64,000 nt of DNA from Pseudomonas sp. B21-056 (GCF_026016325.1 NZ_CP087203.1:5208001-5272000); one strand, 5' to 3'. Numbered from the stretch's first letter, positions 8,261 to 17,852 are shown. Numbers and translations are program-made. Notes: a model not told the origin generated them from the sequence alone.

Positions 8261-9742
8261 TCACCGGGAGAGACTCAGCGTCGTGGTGTCAGGTACATCA
8301 CTGCCGGCCTCCAGTCCGCCGCCCAGCGCCGTCACCAGACCGGCATGGGCACTGAGGCGCGCAGCCTCCACTTGCTGCTGCACCTGTTGCTGCTTGAACA
8401 ATAGGCTCTGGGCGTTGAGTACGTTGAGGTAGTCCGTCAGCCCGCGCTGGAACGCCACCAACGCAATGTCGTAGGTGCGTTGCGCAGCGGCCACGGACTC
8501 GGCGGCGAAGACCTGTTGCTTGTCCATGGACTCGCGACGGATCAACTGGTCGGAAATGCTCTTGAGCGCGTTCACCAGCGTCTGGTTGTAGTGCGCCACG
8601 GCGACGTCATAACCGGCCGCCGCCTCGCCCAACTGCGAACGCAGGCGCCCGCCGTCGAAGATCGGCAGGGTGACGGCCGGCCCGACGCTGTAGGTCAGCT
8701 TCTTGCCCGTCAGGAACTCCAGCGCCCCGCCGCCCGTGGCCATGTAGCCCAGACTACCCACCAGGTCGACATTGGGATAGAAACCGGCCCTGGCGACGTC
8801 GATGCCCCGTGCCTGGGCCGCCACTTGCCAGCGACCGGCAACCACATCCGGACGCTGGCCCAGCAGCTCGGCGGGCAACGCCGACGGCAGCTTCAACGGT
8901 GCACCAAGGACCAGGGCCGGCCGTTGCAGACCCGCGCCCGCCCCCGGTCCCTTGCTCGCCAGTGCCGCCAGTTGATTGCGGCTCAAGGCAATGGCTTCGT
9001 CGACGGCGTCGAGTTGACGATGGGTTTCAGGCAACGGTGCCTGGGCCTGGCTGACTTCGAAATGCGTGCCGATGCCGCCGTCGAGGCGCTTTTGCGCCAG
9101 GTCGAGAATCTGCTCCTGCTGGCGCAGGGTCGCGGCGACGATATCGCGCTGGGCGTAGTGCAGCGCAAAGCGGACGTAGGCCTGCACGATGTTGTTCTGC
9201 AACTCCAGCTGCGCCTGCCGTGCCTCGGCGACGCTGGCGTGGGCCAGGTCGACCGCCCGCTCGCTGGCGTTACGCTCGCGCCCCCACAGGTCCAGGGCAT
9301 AGCTCAGGCCCAGGCCGGCGTTGTTGTCCCAGGTGGTGGTGTCGGCCAGTTCGCCCGGGCCGTAGAACTGATCGGAGGGCCAGTTATGGCGCTTGAGGGT
9401 CGCCTGGCCATTGACCTGCGGCGACTCGGCGGCCTCGGCCACACCGGCCATGGCCCTGGCCTGCCGTACCCGGGCGGCGGCCATCGCCAGGCTCGGACTG
9501 TCCTGCACGGCCAGGTCGATCCAGCGGTCCAGTTGCGGGTCGCCATAGGCTTTCCACCACTGGCGGGTGGGCCAATGGGCATCGCGGACGGCCTCGCGGA
9601 TCGCGTCATCGGTGCTCAGTTGACTGGCTGACAATGCCTCGCCCTGGGGTGCGATTCCTCCCGTCCCGATGCACCCGCCGAGAGTCAACGATAAAGCCCA
9701 AACACTGAGAGTCTTCAGCTCTCTGCTGATGCAACGCGGCAC
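8261..9742 (-). CDS. Outer-membrane factor lipoprotein (NodT/OprM family) of the efflux system
   Basis: The chosen GTG start at 9742 gives 493 aa with a signal peptide ending in the lipobox LTLGGC (Cys24). AGGA lies 11 bases upstream. An ATG at 9790 is also in frame, but longer extensions would translate the REP sequence at 9806-9895 and are rejected. The mature part has the two OEP repeats typical of TolC-like channels (for example SYALDLWGRERN and GQRPDVVAGRWQVAAQ). It forms the outer-membrane duct for the FUSC-HlyD pump. It is the first gene of the operon OMF-FUSC-DUF1656-HlyD. Confidence 0.9.
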   Translation of the reverse strand: MPRCISRELKTLSVWALSLTLGGCIGTGGIAPQGEALSASQLSTDDAIREAVRDAHWPTRQWWKAYGDPQLDRWIDLAVQDSPSLAMAAARVRQARAMAGVAEAAESPQVNGQATLKRHNWPSDQFYGPGELADTTTWDNNAGLGLSYALDLWGRERNASERAVDLAHASVAEARQAQLELQNNIVQAYVRFALHYAQRDIVAATLRQQEQILDLAQKRLDGGIGTHFEVSQAQAPLPETHRQLDAVDEAIALSRNQLAALASKGPGAGAGLQRPALVLGAPLKLPSALPAELLGQRPDVVAGRWQVAAQARGIDVARAGFYPNVDLVGSLGYMATGGGALEFLTGKKLTYSVGPAVTLPIFDGGRLRSQLGEAAAGYDVAVAHYNQTLVNALKSISDQLIRRESMDKQQVFAAESVAAAQRTYDIALVAFQRGLTDYLNVLNAQSLLFKQQQVQQQVEAARLSAHAGLVTALGGGLEAGSDVPDTTTLSLSR

Positions 9743-9805
9743 TGGCGCAAGATTCCTGGGAAAGGGGCATAAAAGGCGATGAGCGTGCATGCCGATGACA
9801 CAACC

Positions 9806-9895
9806 TGTGGGAGCGAGCCTGCTCGCGATGACGGTGGCAACTGCCCTATCGCAGGCAACTGACCCAACGCTTTCGCGAGCAGGCTCGCTCCCACA
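9806..9895. repeat. Inverted REP pair between the efflux operon and its LysR gene
   Basis: Two REP cores in opposite orientation (TGTGGGAGCGAGCC at 9806 and GGCTCGCTCCCACA ending at 9895) form a long imperfect palindrome inside the 331-base divergent intergenic region. The rest of the gap (9896-10073) should hold the lysR promoter and operator; I could not single out a clear -10/-35 pair. Confidence 0.85.
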
Positions 9896-10073
9896 TGAGG
9901 TCCGTGCCAGACAGGCCGCCCCTACATTGGCGGCAATTCTAGGCACCCATCCAAACGGCGATAAGCCAATCTTTCTGCGAATCTTTGTTACCGTAAACGC
10001 GATAATCCGTCAGTTGGATCCCGTAGCGCCGCAACTTCGTGTCACAATTTGCCATCGCCCAAGAGAGCCCTTC

Positions 10074-11042
10074 ATGGACACCTTGCAAAACATGCGTGCG
10101 TTCTGCTGTGTTGCCGAAGCCGGCAGTTTCACCGCCGCCGCCGTGCAGCTCGATACCACTACAGCCAACGTCTCGCGTGCGGTTTCCAATCTGGAAGCCC
10201 ATCTGCAAACCCGCCTGCTCAACCGCACCACCCGCCGTATTGCCCTGACCGAAGCCGGCAAACGCTATCTGTTGCGTTGCGAGCAGATCCTGGCCTATGT
10301 CGAGGAAGCCGAAGCCGAGGCCAGCGACGCCCATGCCCGACCAGCCGGGCAGTTGAAGGTCCATACCATGACCGGCATCGGCCAGCATTTCGTGATCGAC
10401 GCCATCGCCCGCTATCGCAAGACCCATCCGGACGTGACCTTCGACCTGACCCTGGCCAACCGCGTACCGGACATCCTGGATGAGGGCTATGACGTCTCCA
10501 TCGTGCTGGCCAGCGAATTGCCGGATTCGGGTTTTGTTTCCCAACGCCTGGGCATCACCTACAGCATCGTCTGCGCCTCACCCGCCTACGTGAAGGCCAA
10601 CGGTTGCCCACAGAAGCCCGTCGAGCTGCTCAACCACGCTTGCCTGCGCCTGGTCAGCCCGGTCATTCCGCTGGAGAAATGGGTGTTCGACGGCCCGGAA
10701 GGCCAGGAAATGGTCACCATCAACCAGTCACCGTTCCTGGTGAACTCCGCCGACGCCATGAAAACCGCGATCACCAGCGGCATGGGCGTGGGGGTATTGC
10801 CGGTCTATGCGGCCATCGAAGGCCTGCGCAACGGCACGCTGGTGCGGGTAATGCCCAATTACCGCTCCCAGGAACTGAATCTCTACGCCATCTACCCTTC
10901 GCGCCAATACCTGGATGCGAAGATCAAGACCTGGGTCGAGTACCTGCGAGGTTCGCTGCCGGAAATCCTGACAGCGCACCAGGCGGAGCTGACGGCGTAT
11001 GAGTTGAGCGGAAGTCTGACGGGCGCGCGAGCCGCGAATTGA
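10074..11042 (+). CDS. LysR-family transcriptional regulator (AaeR-like)
   Basis: The ATG at 10074 begins MDTLQNMRAFCCVAEAGSF, the normal LysR start, giving 322 aa. The winged HTH covers residues ~5-62 (FTAAAVQLDTTTANVSRAVSNLE) and the effector-binding domain ~90-300. It is divergent from the efflux operon, the usual arrangement for a regulator that activates a neighbouring exporter when its ligand is present. An open frame continues upstream to 9789, but that stretch is translated REP and not coding. Confidence 0.9.
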   Translation: MDTLQNMRAFCCVAEAGSFTAAAVQLDTTTANVSRAVSNLEAHLQTRLLNRTTRRIALTEAGKRYLLRCEQILAYVEEAEAEASDAHARPAGQLKVHTMTGIGQHFVIDAIARYRKTHPDVTFDLTLANRVPDILDEGYDVSIVLASELPDSGFVSQRLGITYSIVCASPAYVKANGCPQKPVELLNHACLRLVSPVIPLEKWVFDGPEGQEMVTINQSPFLVNSADAMKTAITSGMGVGVLPVYAAIEGLRNGTLVRVMPNYRSQELNLYAIYPSRQYLDAKIKTWVEYLRGSLPEILTAHQAELTAYELSGSLTGARAAN

Positions 11043-11072
11043 AATCGCCGGCCTCGTATCGAGCAATGAGTC

Positions 11073-11303
11073 TCAGCGCTTGCCCATCGAACGACGCGTG
11101 CCGGGCGGTGCGGCACCCGGGGACTTGGCGTGACCATCCTTTACGCCGTTCTTGTACCAAGGCAGTTGCCCCGCGCCTTTGGCCGAGGCCAGCTCACCGG
11201 GCTTGAAGGGAAACTTGAAGGCCGGGATCGCCGCTTTGCCGCTCTCGGGGCTGGAAACATCGCCGTCAGGCAGGTCGGCCTGTTCGCCGTTCGGGGAAGT
11301 CAT
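11073..11303 (-). CDS. Conserved small basic protein, function unknown
   Basis: The protein is 76 aa from the ATG at 11303 (GTG at 11318 would add five residues). It is Pro/Gly/Lys rich with no membrane segment and contains PAFKFPFKPGELASAKGAGQ and ends GTRRSMGKR. I recall similar short Pseudomonas proteins with the same PAFKFP.KPGEL and GTRKSMGKR blocks, so I regard it as a real gene, convergent with the LysR gene. No function can be assigned. Confidence 0.65.
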   Translation of the reverse strand: MTSPNGEQADLPDGDVSSPESGKAAIPAFKFPFKPGELASAKGAGQLPWYKNGVKDGHAKSPGAAPPGTRRSMGKR

Positions 11304-11445
11304 GTAAATGCCGTTCACTCAAGGTAGGACATCAATCCGTGGTGAGGGAGCAAGCTCCTTCGCCACGCGGTGTGGGGCGAGTATATCCGCTCGTTGCCGC
11401 AACGTATCGGGCAGATTCAATCTGTCCGACAGGAACCCAGGACAA

Positions 11446-11465
11446 AACTGACAAGCCTGTCAGTT
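11446..11465. promoter_or_regulatory. CusR/CopR-like operator palindrome before the RND operon
   Basis: A perfect 8-bp inverted repeat, AACTGACA-4-TGTCAGTT, lies 81 bases before the adaptor start. Its centre TGACA-N4-TGTCA matches the published form of cop/cus boxes (TGACAnnnnTGTnAT, TGACAAnnTTGTCA). The response regulator encoded in the same operon is CusR/CopR-like, so autoregulation through this site is a reasonable inference. A TATATA at 11497-11502 could be the -10, but no good -35 is visible. Confidence 0.6.
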
Positions 11466-11546
11466 AGCCGTCACCTTCCTGACCGTCTCGCAACGCTATA
11501 TAAGAAACATGAAACCCCCTTCGTCCCGGACCGGCTTCCCACATCC

Positions 11547-12704
11547 ATGCACATCCAGAAAAAAACCGTCCTGCTCGTCGCGCTATTGGTCGCCCTCGCG
11601 GCCCTCGCCCTCTGGCTCGTCGTGAAGCCCATCACCGCCAGGCCCAGTGCCCCGGCCGCCGTTCCGGTACAGGTGGTCAGCGTGGAGCAGAAGGATGTGC
11701 CGCGCTTCGCCAGCGGCATCGGCACAGTGTTGTCACTGCACAGCGTGGTGATCCGCCCGCAGATCGACGGCATCCTCACCCGATTGCTGGTCAAGGAAGG
11801 CCAACTGGTCAGCAAAGGTGACCTGCTGGCGACCATCGACGACCGCTCCATTCGCGCCGGCCTCGACCAGGCCCGCGCCCAGCTTGGCGAAAGCCAGGCG
11901 CAACTGGCGGTGGCCCAGGTCAATCTCAAGCGCTACAAATTGCTGAGCGTCGACGATGGCGTCTCGAAGCAGACCTACGACCAGCAGCAGGCCCTGGTCA
12001 ATCAGCTCAAGGCCACCGCCCAGGGCAACCAGGCGGCCATCGATGCCGCCCAGGTGCAGTTGTCCTACACCCAGATCCGCTCCCCGGTGACTGGTCGCGT
12101 CGGCATCCGCAACGTGGACGAAGGCAACTTCCTGCGCACCAGCGACACCGCAGGCCTGTTCAGCGTGACCCAGATCGACCCGATTGCAGTGGAGTTTTCC
12201 CTGCCCCAACAGATGCTGCCCACCTTGCAACGGCTGATCGCCGCGCCCGAGCAGGCGTTGGTCAAGGCCTATATCGGCGCCGATGGCACGGCGGGGGAAA
12301 TGCTTGGCGAGGGTCGGCTGAGCCTCATCGACAACCAGATCAACGCCAACACCGGCACCCTGCGGGCCAAGGCTGAGTTCAGCAACGCCGGGCAACGGTT
12401 GTGGCCCGGGCAACTGGTCACGCTGAAAATCCAGACCGCTGTCGACAAGGGTGCTCTGGTGGTGCCGCCGACCGTGGTCCAGCGCGGGCTGGACCAGCAC
12501 TTCGTATACCGGCTCAAGGGCGACAAGGTCGAGAGCGTGCCGGTGGAAATGGTTTACCAGGACAGCGGCATGAACATCATCAAAGGGGTGAGCGCCGGTG
12601 ATCAATTGGTGAGCGATGGCCAGTCACGCCTAAGGCCAGGGGCCAGCGTCCAGGTGCTCAGTGCCCCGCCGGCCCTCGCCAAGGCCACGGAGCCGCAGCC
12701 ATGA
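11547..12704 (+). CDS. RND efflux periplasmic adaptor (MdtA/MexA-like membrane fusion protein)
   Basis: The ATG at 11547 gives 385 aa with an N-terminal anchor or signal (~6-27, KKTVLLVALLVALAALALWL). Lipoyl halves lie near residues 60-95 (VVIRPQIDGILTRLLVKEGQ) and ~170-200 (IRSPVTGRVGIRNVDEGN) around a coiled hairpin. A beta-barrel and a membrane-proximal domain follow (~200-370). It links the RND pump to an outer-membrane channel. Its stop overlaps the pump start (ATGA), so the two are translationally coupled. There is no Cys lipobox. The ribosome site before this ATG is weak. Confidence 0.9.
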   Translation: MHIQKKTVLLVALLVALAALALWLVVKPITARPSAPAAVPVQVVSVEQKDVPRFASGIGTVLSLHSVVIRPQIDGILTRLLVKEGQLVSKGDLLATIDDRSIRAGLDQARAQLGESQAQLAVAQVNLKRYKLLSVDDGVSKQTYDQQQALVNQLKATAQGNQAAIDAAQVQLSYTQIRSPVTGRVGIRNVDEGNFLRTSDTAGLFSVTQIDPIAVEFSLPQQMLPTLQRLIAAPEQALVKAYIGADGTAGEMLGEGRLSLIDNQINANTGTLRAKAEFSNAGQRLWPGQLVTLKIQTAVDKGALVVPPTVVQRGLDQHFVYRLKGDKVESVPVEMVYQDSGMNIIKGVSAGDQLVSDGQSRLRPGASVQVLSAPPALAKATEPQP

Positions 12705-15700
12705 AGGGCCGCGGCTCGATTTCGGCGTGGTGCATCGACCACCCCGTCGCCACGGTGCTGCTGACGTTCGCCCTGATCCTGCTGGGGAGCATCGCCTTCC
12801 CTCGCCTGCCCGTCGCACCCTTGCCGGAAGCGGAATTCCCGACGATCCAGGTCGCGGCCCAACTGCCCGGCGCCAGCCCCGAAACCATGGCTTCCTCGGT
12901 GGCGACGCCGCTGGAAGTGCAATTCAGCGCGATCCCCGGCATCACCCAGATGACCTCCAGCAGCGCCTTGGGCTCAACCAACCTGACCCTGCAATTCAGC
13001 CTCGACAAGAGCATCGACACCGCCGCCCAGGAAGTCCAGGCGGCCATCAACACCGCCGCCGGCAAACTGCCCAGCGACATGCCGAACCTGCCCACCTGGC
13101 GCAAGGTCAACCCCGCCGACAGCCCGGTGCTGATCCTCAGTATCAGTTCCAGCCTGATGCCCGGCACCGAACTGAGCGACTACGTCGAAACGCTGCTTGC
13201 CCGTCAGATCAGCCAGATCGACGGCGTAGGACAAGTCAACATCACCGGTCAGCAACGCCCGGCGATCCGGGTCCAGGCCTCCGCCGACCGTCTCGCCGCC
13301 ATCGGCCTGACCCTGGCCGACATCCGCACGACACTCCAGCAGGCCAGCCTCAACCTGGCCAAGGGCGCGCTGTACGGCGACTCGAGCATCTCGACATTGT
13401 CCACCAACGATCAATTGTTCCAGCCCGAGGAATACGGGGACCTGATCGTGTCCTACAAGGATGGGGCACCGGTACATCTCAAGGACATTGCCAAGGTGAT
13501 CAATGGCTCGGAAAACGCCTACGTCCAGGCCTGGTCCGACAGCGAGCCGGGGCTCAACCTGGTGATCTTCCGGCAACCGGGGGCGAACATCGTCGAAACC
13601 GTCGACCGCATCCAGGCGGCCCTGCCCACCCTGGAAGCCATGCTGCCCGCCGCGGTGCAGGTCAAGGTGCTGATCGACCGCACCCAGACCATCCGCGCCT
13701 CGCTGCATGAAGTGGAGATCACCCTGCTGATCGCCGTGCTGCTGGTAGTGGCGGTCATGGCGCTGTTCCTGCGCCAGCTCTCGGCGACGCTGATCGTCTC
13801 GGCGGTGCTGGGGGTGTCCCTGACCGCAAGCTTCGCCCTGATGTACGTGATGGGCTTCAGCCTGAACAACCTGACCCTGGTGGCCATCGTCATCTCGGTG
13901 GGCTTCGTGGTGGACGACGCGATCGTGGTGGTGGAGAACATCCACCGACACCTCGAGGCCGGCGACGGCATGCGCGAGGCGGCGATCAAGGGTGCCGGCG
14001 AAATCGGCTTCACCGTGGTGTCCATCAGCTTCTCCCTGGTGGCCGCGTTCATTCCGTTGCTGTTCATGGGCGGCGTGGTCGGGCGGCTGTTCAAGGAGTT
14101 TGCCCTGACCGCCACCTCGACCATCCTGATTTCGGTGGTGGTGTCCCTGACCCTGGCGCCAACCCTGGCGGCGCTGTTCATGCGTGCCCCGGTGCATCAC
14201 GCTCACCGTGGTCCGGGCTTTGGCGAACGGCTGCTGGGCGGCTATGAAAAAGGCCTGCGCAAGGCACTGGCCCATCAAAAGCTGATGATCGGCGTGTTCG
14301 GCCTGACCCTGGCACTGGCGGTGACAGGCTATGTGTTCATCCCCAAGGGTTTCTTCCCGGTGCAGGACACCGGCCTGGTGCTGGGCACCAGCGAAGCGGC
14401 CGCCGACGTCTCGTTCCCGGACATGGTGGCCAAGCACAAGGCCCTAGCCGACATCGTCGCCGCCGACCCGGCGGTGCAGACATTCTCCCATTCCGTCGGC
14501 GTCTCGGGCAGCAACCAGACCATCGCCAACGGCCGCTTCTGGATTGCCCTCAAGCCCCAGGGCAAGCGTGACGTCTCGGCCAGCGGCTTCATCGACCGGA
14601 TCCGCCCCAAGTTGCAGAAAATCCCCGGCGTGGTGCTGTACCTGAGGGCCGGACAGGACATCAACCTCAGCTCCGGTCCCAGTCGCGCCCAGTATCAGTA
14701 CGTCCTCAAGAGCAACGACGGGCCGACCCTCAACACCTGGACGCAGAAACTCACCGACAAGCTGCGCAGCAACCCGGCGTTCCGTGACATCTCCAACGAT
14801 CTGCAACTGGGCGGCAGCGTTACCCACATCAACATCGACCGCAGCGCGGCGGCACGCTTCGGCCTGACCGCGAGCGATGTCGACCAGGCTTTGTACGACG
14901 CGTTCGGCCAGCGGCAGATCAATGAATTCCAGACCGAAACCAACCAGTACAACGTGATCCTGGAGCTCGACACCCGGCAACGGGGCAAGGCCGAAAGCCT
15001 GGCCTACTTCTACCTGCGCTCGCCCCTGAGCGGGGAGATGGTGCCGCTCTCGGCCCTGGCCCGCGTCGATCCGCCCACCAACGGCCCGCTGTCCATTGCC
15101 CACGACGGTATGTTCCCGGCCGCCAACCTGTCGTTCAACCTGGCGCCTGGCGTAGCGCTGGGAGACGCGGTGCGCATGCTCGACCAGGCGAAGAACGAGA
15201 TCGGCATGCCGGCCGCCATCAGCGGCAACTTCCAGGGCGCGGCACAGGCGTTCCAGAGTTCCCTGGCCAGCCAGCCGTGGCTGATCCTCGCCGCGCTGGT
15301 GGCGGTGTACATCATCCTCGGCGTGCTCTACGAGAGCTTCGTGCATCCGCTGACCATCATCTCCACCCTGCCCTCGGCCGGCCTCGGCGCCCTGATCATG
15401 CTCTGGTTGCTGGGCCAGGATTTTTCGATCATGGCGCTGATCGGGCTGGTGCTGCTGATCGGGATCGTCAAGAAGAACGGCATCCTGATGATCGATTTCG
15501 CCCTCGACGCGCAGCGCAAGGGCGGGTTGACCCCGCAGGAGGCGATTTTCCAGGCGGGCATGACCCGGTTCCGTCCGATCATCATGACCACCCTGGCCGC
15601 CCTGCTCGGCGCCCTGCCGCTGATGCTCGGCCATGGCCCCGGCGCGGAGTTGCGCCAGCCCCTGGGCATCGCGGTGGTGGGTGGCCTGCTGGTGAGCCAG

Positions 15701-15814
15701 GCGCTGACGCTGTTCACCACACCGGTCATATACTTGTGGCTCGAGCGGTTGTTCCATCGGCCCACCCAGCATTCCGGGCCTGCGCCAGCCACGGCGCTGG
15801 CGACCACAGACTGA
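12701..15814 (+). CDS. RND multidrug efflux pump (HAE1 type, MdtC/MexW-like)
   Basis: The protein is 1037 aa, the usual RND length. It has TM1 at ~15-32, two large periplasmic loops, and a TM4 segment VGFVVDDAIVVVENI whose double Asp is the proton-relay signature of HAE1 drug pumps. Metal pumps of the HME type carry VDAA there instead. The TM11-12 region (LIGIVKKNGILMIDFA) is also canonical. It exports hydrophobic or amphiphilic compounds using the proton gradient. The operon has no outer-membrane factor, so a TolC/OprM-like partner must come from elsewhere. Confidence 0.93.
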   Translation: MKGRGSISAWCIDHPVATVLLTFALILLGSIAFPRLPVAPLPEAEFPTIQVAAQLPGASPETMASSVATPLEVQFSAIPGITQMTSSSALGSTNLTLQFSLDKSIDTAAQEVQAAINTAAGKLPSDMPNLPTWRKVNPADSPVLILSISSSLMPGTELSDYVETLLARQISQIDGVGQVNITGQQRPAIRVQASADRLAAIGLTLADIRTTLQQASLNLAKGALYGDSSISTLSTNDQLFQPEEYGDLIVSYKDGAPVHLKDIAKVINGSENAYVQAWSDSEPGLNLVIFRQPGANIVETVDRIQAALPTLEAMLPAAVQVKVLIDRTQTIRASLHEVEITLLIAVLLVVAVMALFLRQLSATLIVSAVLGVSLTASFALMYVMGFSLNNLTLVAIVISVGFVVDDAIVVVENIHRHLEAGDGMREAAIKGAGEIGFTVVSISFSLVAAFIPLLFMGGVVGRLFKEFALTATSTILISVVVSLTLAPTLAALFMRAPVHHAHRGPGFGERLLGGYEKGLRKALAHQKLMIGVFGLTLALAVTGYVFIPKGFFPVQDTGLVLGTSEAAADVSFPDMVAKHKALADIVAADPAVQTFSHSVGVSGSNQTIANGRFWIALKPQGKRDVSASGFIDRIRPKLQKIPGVVLYLRAGQDINLSSGPSRAQYQYVLKSNDGPTLNTWTQKLTDKLRSNPAFRDISNDLQLGGSVTHINIDRSAAARFGLTASDVDQALYDAFGQRQINEFQTETNQYNVILELDTRQRGKAESLAYFYLRSPLSGEMVPLSALARVDPPTNGPLSIAHDGMFPAANLSFNLAPGVALGDAVRMLDQAKNEIGMPAAISGNFQGAAQAFQSSLASQPWLILAALVAVYIILGVLYESFVHPLTIISTLPSAGLGALIMLWLLGQDFSIMALIGLVLLIGIVKKNGILMIDFALDAQRKGGLTPQEAIFQAGMTRFRPIIMTTLAALLGALPLMLGHGPGAELRQPLGIAVVGGLLVSQALTLFTTPVIYLWLERLFHRPTQHSGPAPATALATTD

Positions 15815-15823
15815 GGCGGGGCC

Positions 15824-16498
15824 ATGCGCGTTCTGATCATCGAAGACGAAGAAAAAACCGCGGACTACCTGCATCGCGGCCTGACGGAACAGGGCTACAT
15901 CGTGGACGTGGCCCCCGACGGCGTCGAAGGGCTGCACCTGGCCCTAGAAAGCGAATATGCAGTGATCGTGCTCGACGTGATGCTGCCGGGCCTGGATGGT
16001 TTCGGCGTGCTGCGGGCCTTGCGCGCCCGCAAGCAGACGCCGGTGATCATGCTCACCGCCCGGGAGCGGGTCGAAGACCGCATCAAGGGCCTGCGCGACG
16101 GCGCCGACGATTACCTGGGCAAGCCGTTCTCCTTCCTGGAACTGGTGGCCCGCCTGCAAGCCCTGACCCGCCGCAGCGGCGGCCATGAGCCGGTGCAGGT
16201 AAGCATCGCCGACCTGTGGATCGACCTGATCAGCCGCAAGGCCAGCCGCGCCGGCCAACGTCTGGACCTGACGGCCAAGGAGTTCTCGCTGCTCAGTGTC
16301 CTGGCCCGGCGCCAGGGTGAAATCCTCTCCAAGACCGCCATCGCCGAAATGGTCTGGGACATCAATTTCGACAGCGACGCCAATGTCGTGGAGGTGGCGA
16401 TCAAACGCCTGCGGGCCAAGCTCGACGGGCCATTCGAGCGGAAGTTGCTGCACACCATCCGCGGAATGGGTTATGTGCTGGAAAATCGCAATGAGTAA
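15824..16498 (+). CDS. OmpR-family response regulator (CusR/CopR/IrlR group)
   Basis: The protein is 224 aa. The receiver domain (1-115) has acidic residues EDE at 7-9, phospho-acceptor Asp51 in VIVLDVMLPG, and Lys in DDYLGKPF. A winged-helix DNA-binding domain (~128-222) ends with VVEVAIKRLRAKLD and IRGMGYVLE. It is 9 bases after the pump and overlaps the kinase gene by 8 bases. Similarity to the heavy-metal response regulator group is by overall wording; the real signal is not known. Its likely target is the palindrome at 11446-11465. Confidence 0.92.
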   Translation: MRVLIIEDEEKTADYLHRGLTEQGYIVDVAPDGVEGLHLALESEYAVIVLDVMLPGLDGFGVLRALRARKQTPVIMLTARERVEDRIKGLRDGADDYLGKPFSFLELVARLQALTRRSGGHEPVQVSIADLWIDLISRKASRAGQRLDLTAKEFSLLSVLARRQGEILSKTAIAEMVWDINFDSDANVVEVAIKRLRAKLDGPFERKLLHTIRGMGYVLENRNE

Positions 16499-17852
16499 CA
16501 GCATCGCGCTACGCCTCAGCGGCCTGTTCACACTGGTCGCCGCGCTGGTGTTCCTGTTGATTGGCGGCGCCCTGTACCAGCAGGTCGAAAAGGGCCTGGG
16601 CCTGTTGCCCGAAGCCGAACTCGATGCCCGCTACAGCGTGCTCGAATCCACGGTCGGCCGTTACGGCACGCCCGAGCACTGGGTGAAGATCCACAACAAG
16701 TTGCGATTGCTGGGCGAGGAAGACAAGCGCATCCACTTCTGGATCGTCAGCGGTGATCCACACTTCGAATATGGCGACCCCGACCCACAGATCCGGGCTT
16801 TCACCGAAGGGCCGCTGGGTAAACGCGACCTGCAATTGCCCAACCGCCACTACCCGATGAAAGTGCTGGTGAGCCAGTTCCCGGCCAAGGATCAGCGGCC
16901 GCCGCTGCGCTTCATGATCGGCATCGACACCGAGACGTTCTACCAGACCCAACACCAACTGCTGGTGGCCTTGGTGAGCCTGGCGATTGTCGGGGTGCTG
17001 CTGGCGTCCTTGCTCGGCTACTGGGTGGCGCGGATCGGCCTCAAGCCGCTGATCAAGCTGTCCGATGAGGCCCGGCGCCTGGCCCCTCCGCGCCTGTCCG
17101 GGCGACTGCAGTTATCGCCGTTGCCACCGGAACTCAGCCAGTTCGTCAGCTCCTTCAACGCCACCCTCGACCGGGTCGAACAGGCCTACTCGCGCCTGGA
17201 ATCGTTCAACGCCGATGTCGCCCATGAACTGCGCTCGCCCCTGACCAACCTGATCGGCCAGACCCAGGTGGCGCTGACTCGCGGCCGCTCGGCCGAACAT
17301 TACTTCGAAGTGCTGCAATCGAACCTCGAGGAACTGGAGCGGCTGCGCTCGATCATCAACGACATGCTGTTCCTCGCCAGCGCCGACCAGGGCAGCAAGG
17401 CCACCAAGCTGACCACCACGTCGTTGGCCGACGAAGTGGCAACCACCCTCGACTACCTGGACTTCATCCTCGAAGACGCCCAGGTCCAGGTCCGGGTCAG
17501 TGGCGACGCCCAGGCCAGCATCGAGATCGCTCATCTGCGCCGGGCACTGATCAACCTGCTGAGCAACGCCGTGCAGCACACCGCGCCAGGACAAACAATC
17601 GAGGTGCACATCGAAAGCCTTGGCGACCAGATAATCCTGGGGGTCACCAACCCCGGCGAACCTATCGCCGATGAACACCTATCGCGGCTGTTCGAACGCT
17701 TCTACCGCGTCGATGCCTCCCGCAGCAACAGCGGCGCCAACCATGGGTTGGGGCTGGCCATCGTCAAGGCGATCGCACTGATGCACGGCGGGGATGTATT
17801 CGTGCGCAGTGACCGGGGCGTCAATACCTTCGGGATCCGTTTGCCGGCTTGA
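16491..17852 (+). CDS. Membrane sensor histidine kinase (CusS/CopS/IrlS group)
   Basis: The ATG at 16491 gives 453 aa, overlapping the regulator's stop. There are two membrane helices (~10-28 and ~158-178) around a ~125-residue periplasmic sensor, a HAMP linker (~180-232), the H box FNADVAHELRSPLTNL with His245, and N, G1 and G2 boxes (NLLSNAVQH, GLGLAIVKAI). The heavy-metal kinase group is usual for RND neighbours. The periplasmic domain has no obvious His/Met/Cys metal cluster, so the stimulus could be non-metal. Confidence 0.92.
   Translation: MSNSIALRLSGLFTLVAALVFLLIGGALYQQVEKGLGLLPEAELDARYSVLESTVGRYGTPEHWVKIHNKLRLLGEEDKRIHFWIVSGDPHFEYGDPDPQIRAFTEGPLGKRDLQLPNRHYPMKVLVSQFPAKDQRPPLRFMIGIDTETFYQTQHQLLVALVSLAIVGVLLASLLGYWVARIGLKPLIKLSDEARRLAPPRLSGRLQLSPLPPELSQFVSSFNATLDRVEQAYSRLESFNADVAHELRSPLTNLIGQTQVALTRGRSAEHYFEVLQSNLEELERLRSIINDMLFLASADQGSKATKLTTTSLADEVATTLDYLDFILEDAQVQVRVSGDAQASIEIAHLRRALINLLSNAVQHTAPGQTIEVHIESLGDQIILGVTNPGEPIADEHLSRLFERFYRVDASRSNSGANHGLGLAIVKAIALMHGGDVFVRSDRGVNTFGIRLPA

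Noticed and set aside
6028..8355. 775-residue open frame on + across the FUSC gene
   Set aside because: It is the antisense shadow of a clear membrane pump in GC-rich DNA: the product is His/Arg/Gln rich with no domain. The same holds for long + frames at 25255-26892 and 57716-59851.
9789..10073. N-terminal extension of the LysR frame, and the matching extension of the outer-membrane factor frame to 9946
   Set aside because: Both run through the REP pair at 9806-9895; repeats are open in several frames by chance. The families start at 10074 and about 9742.
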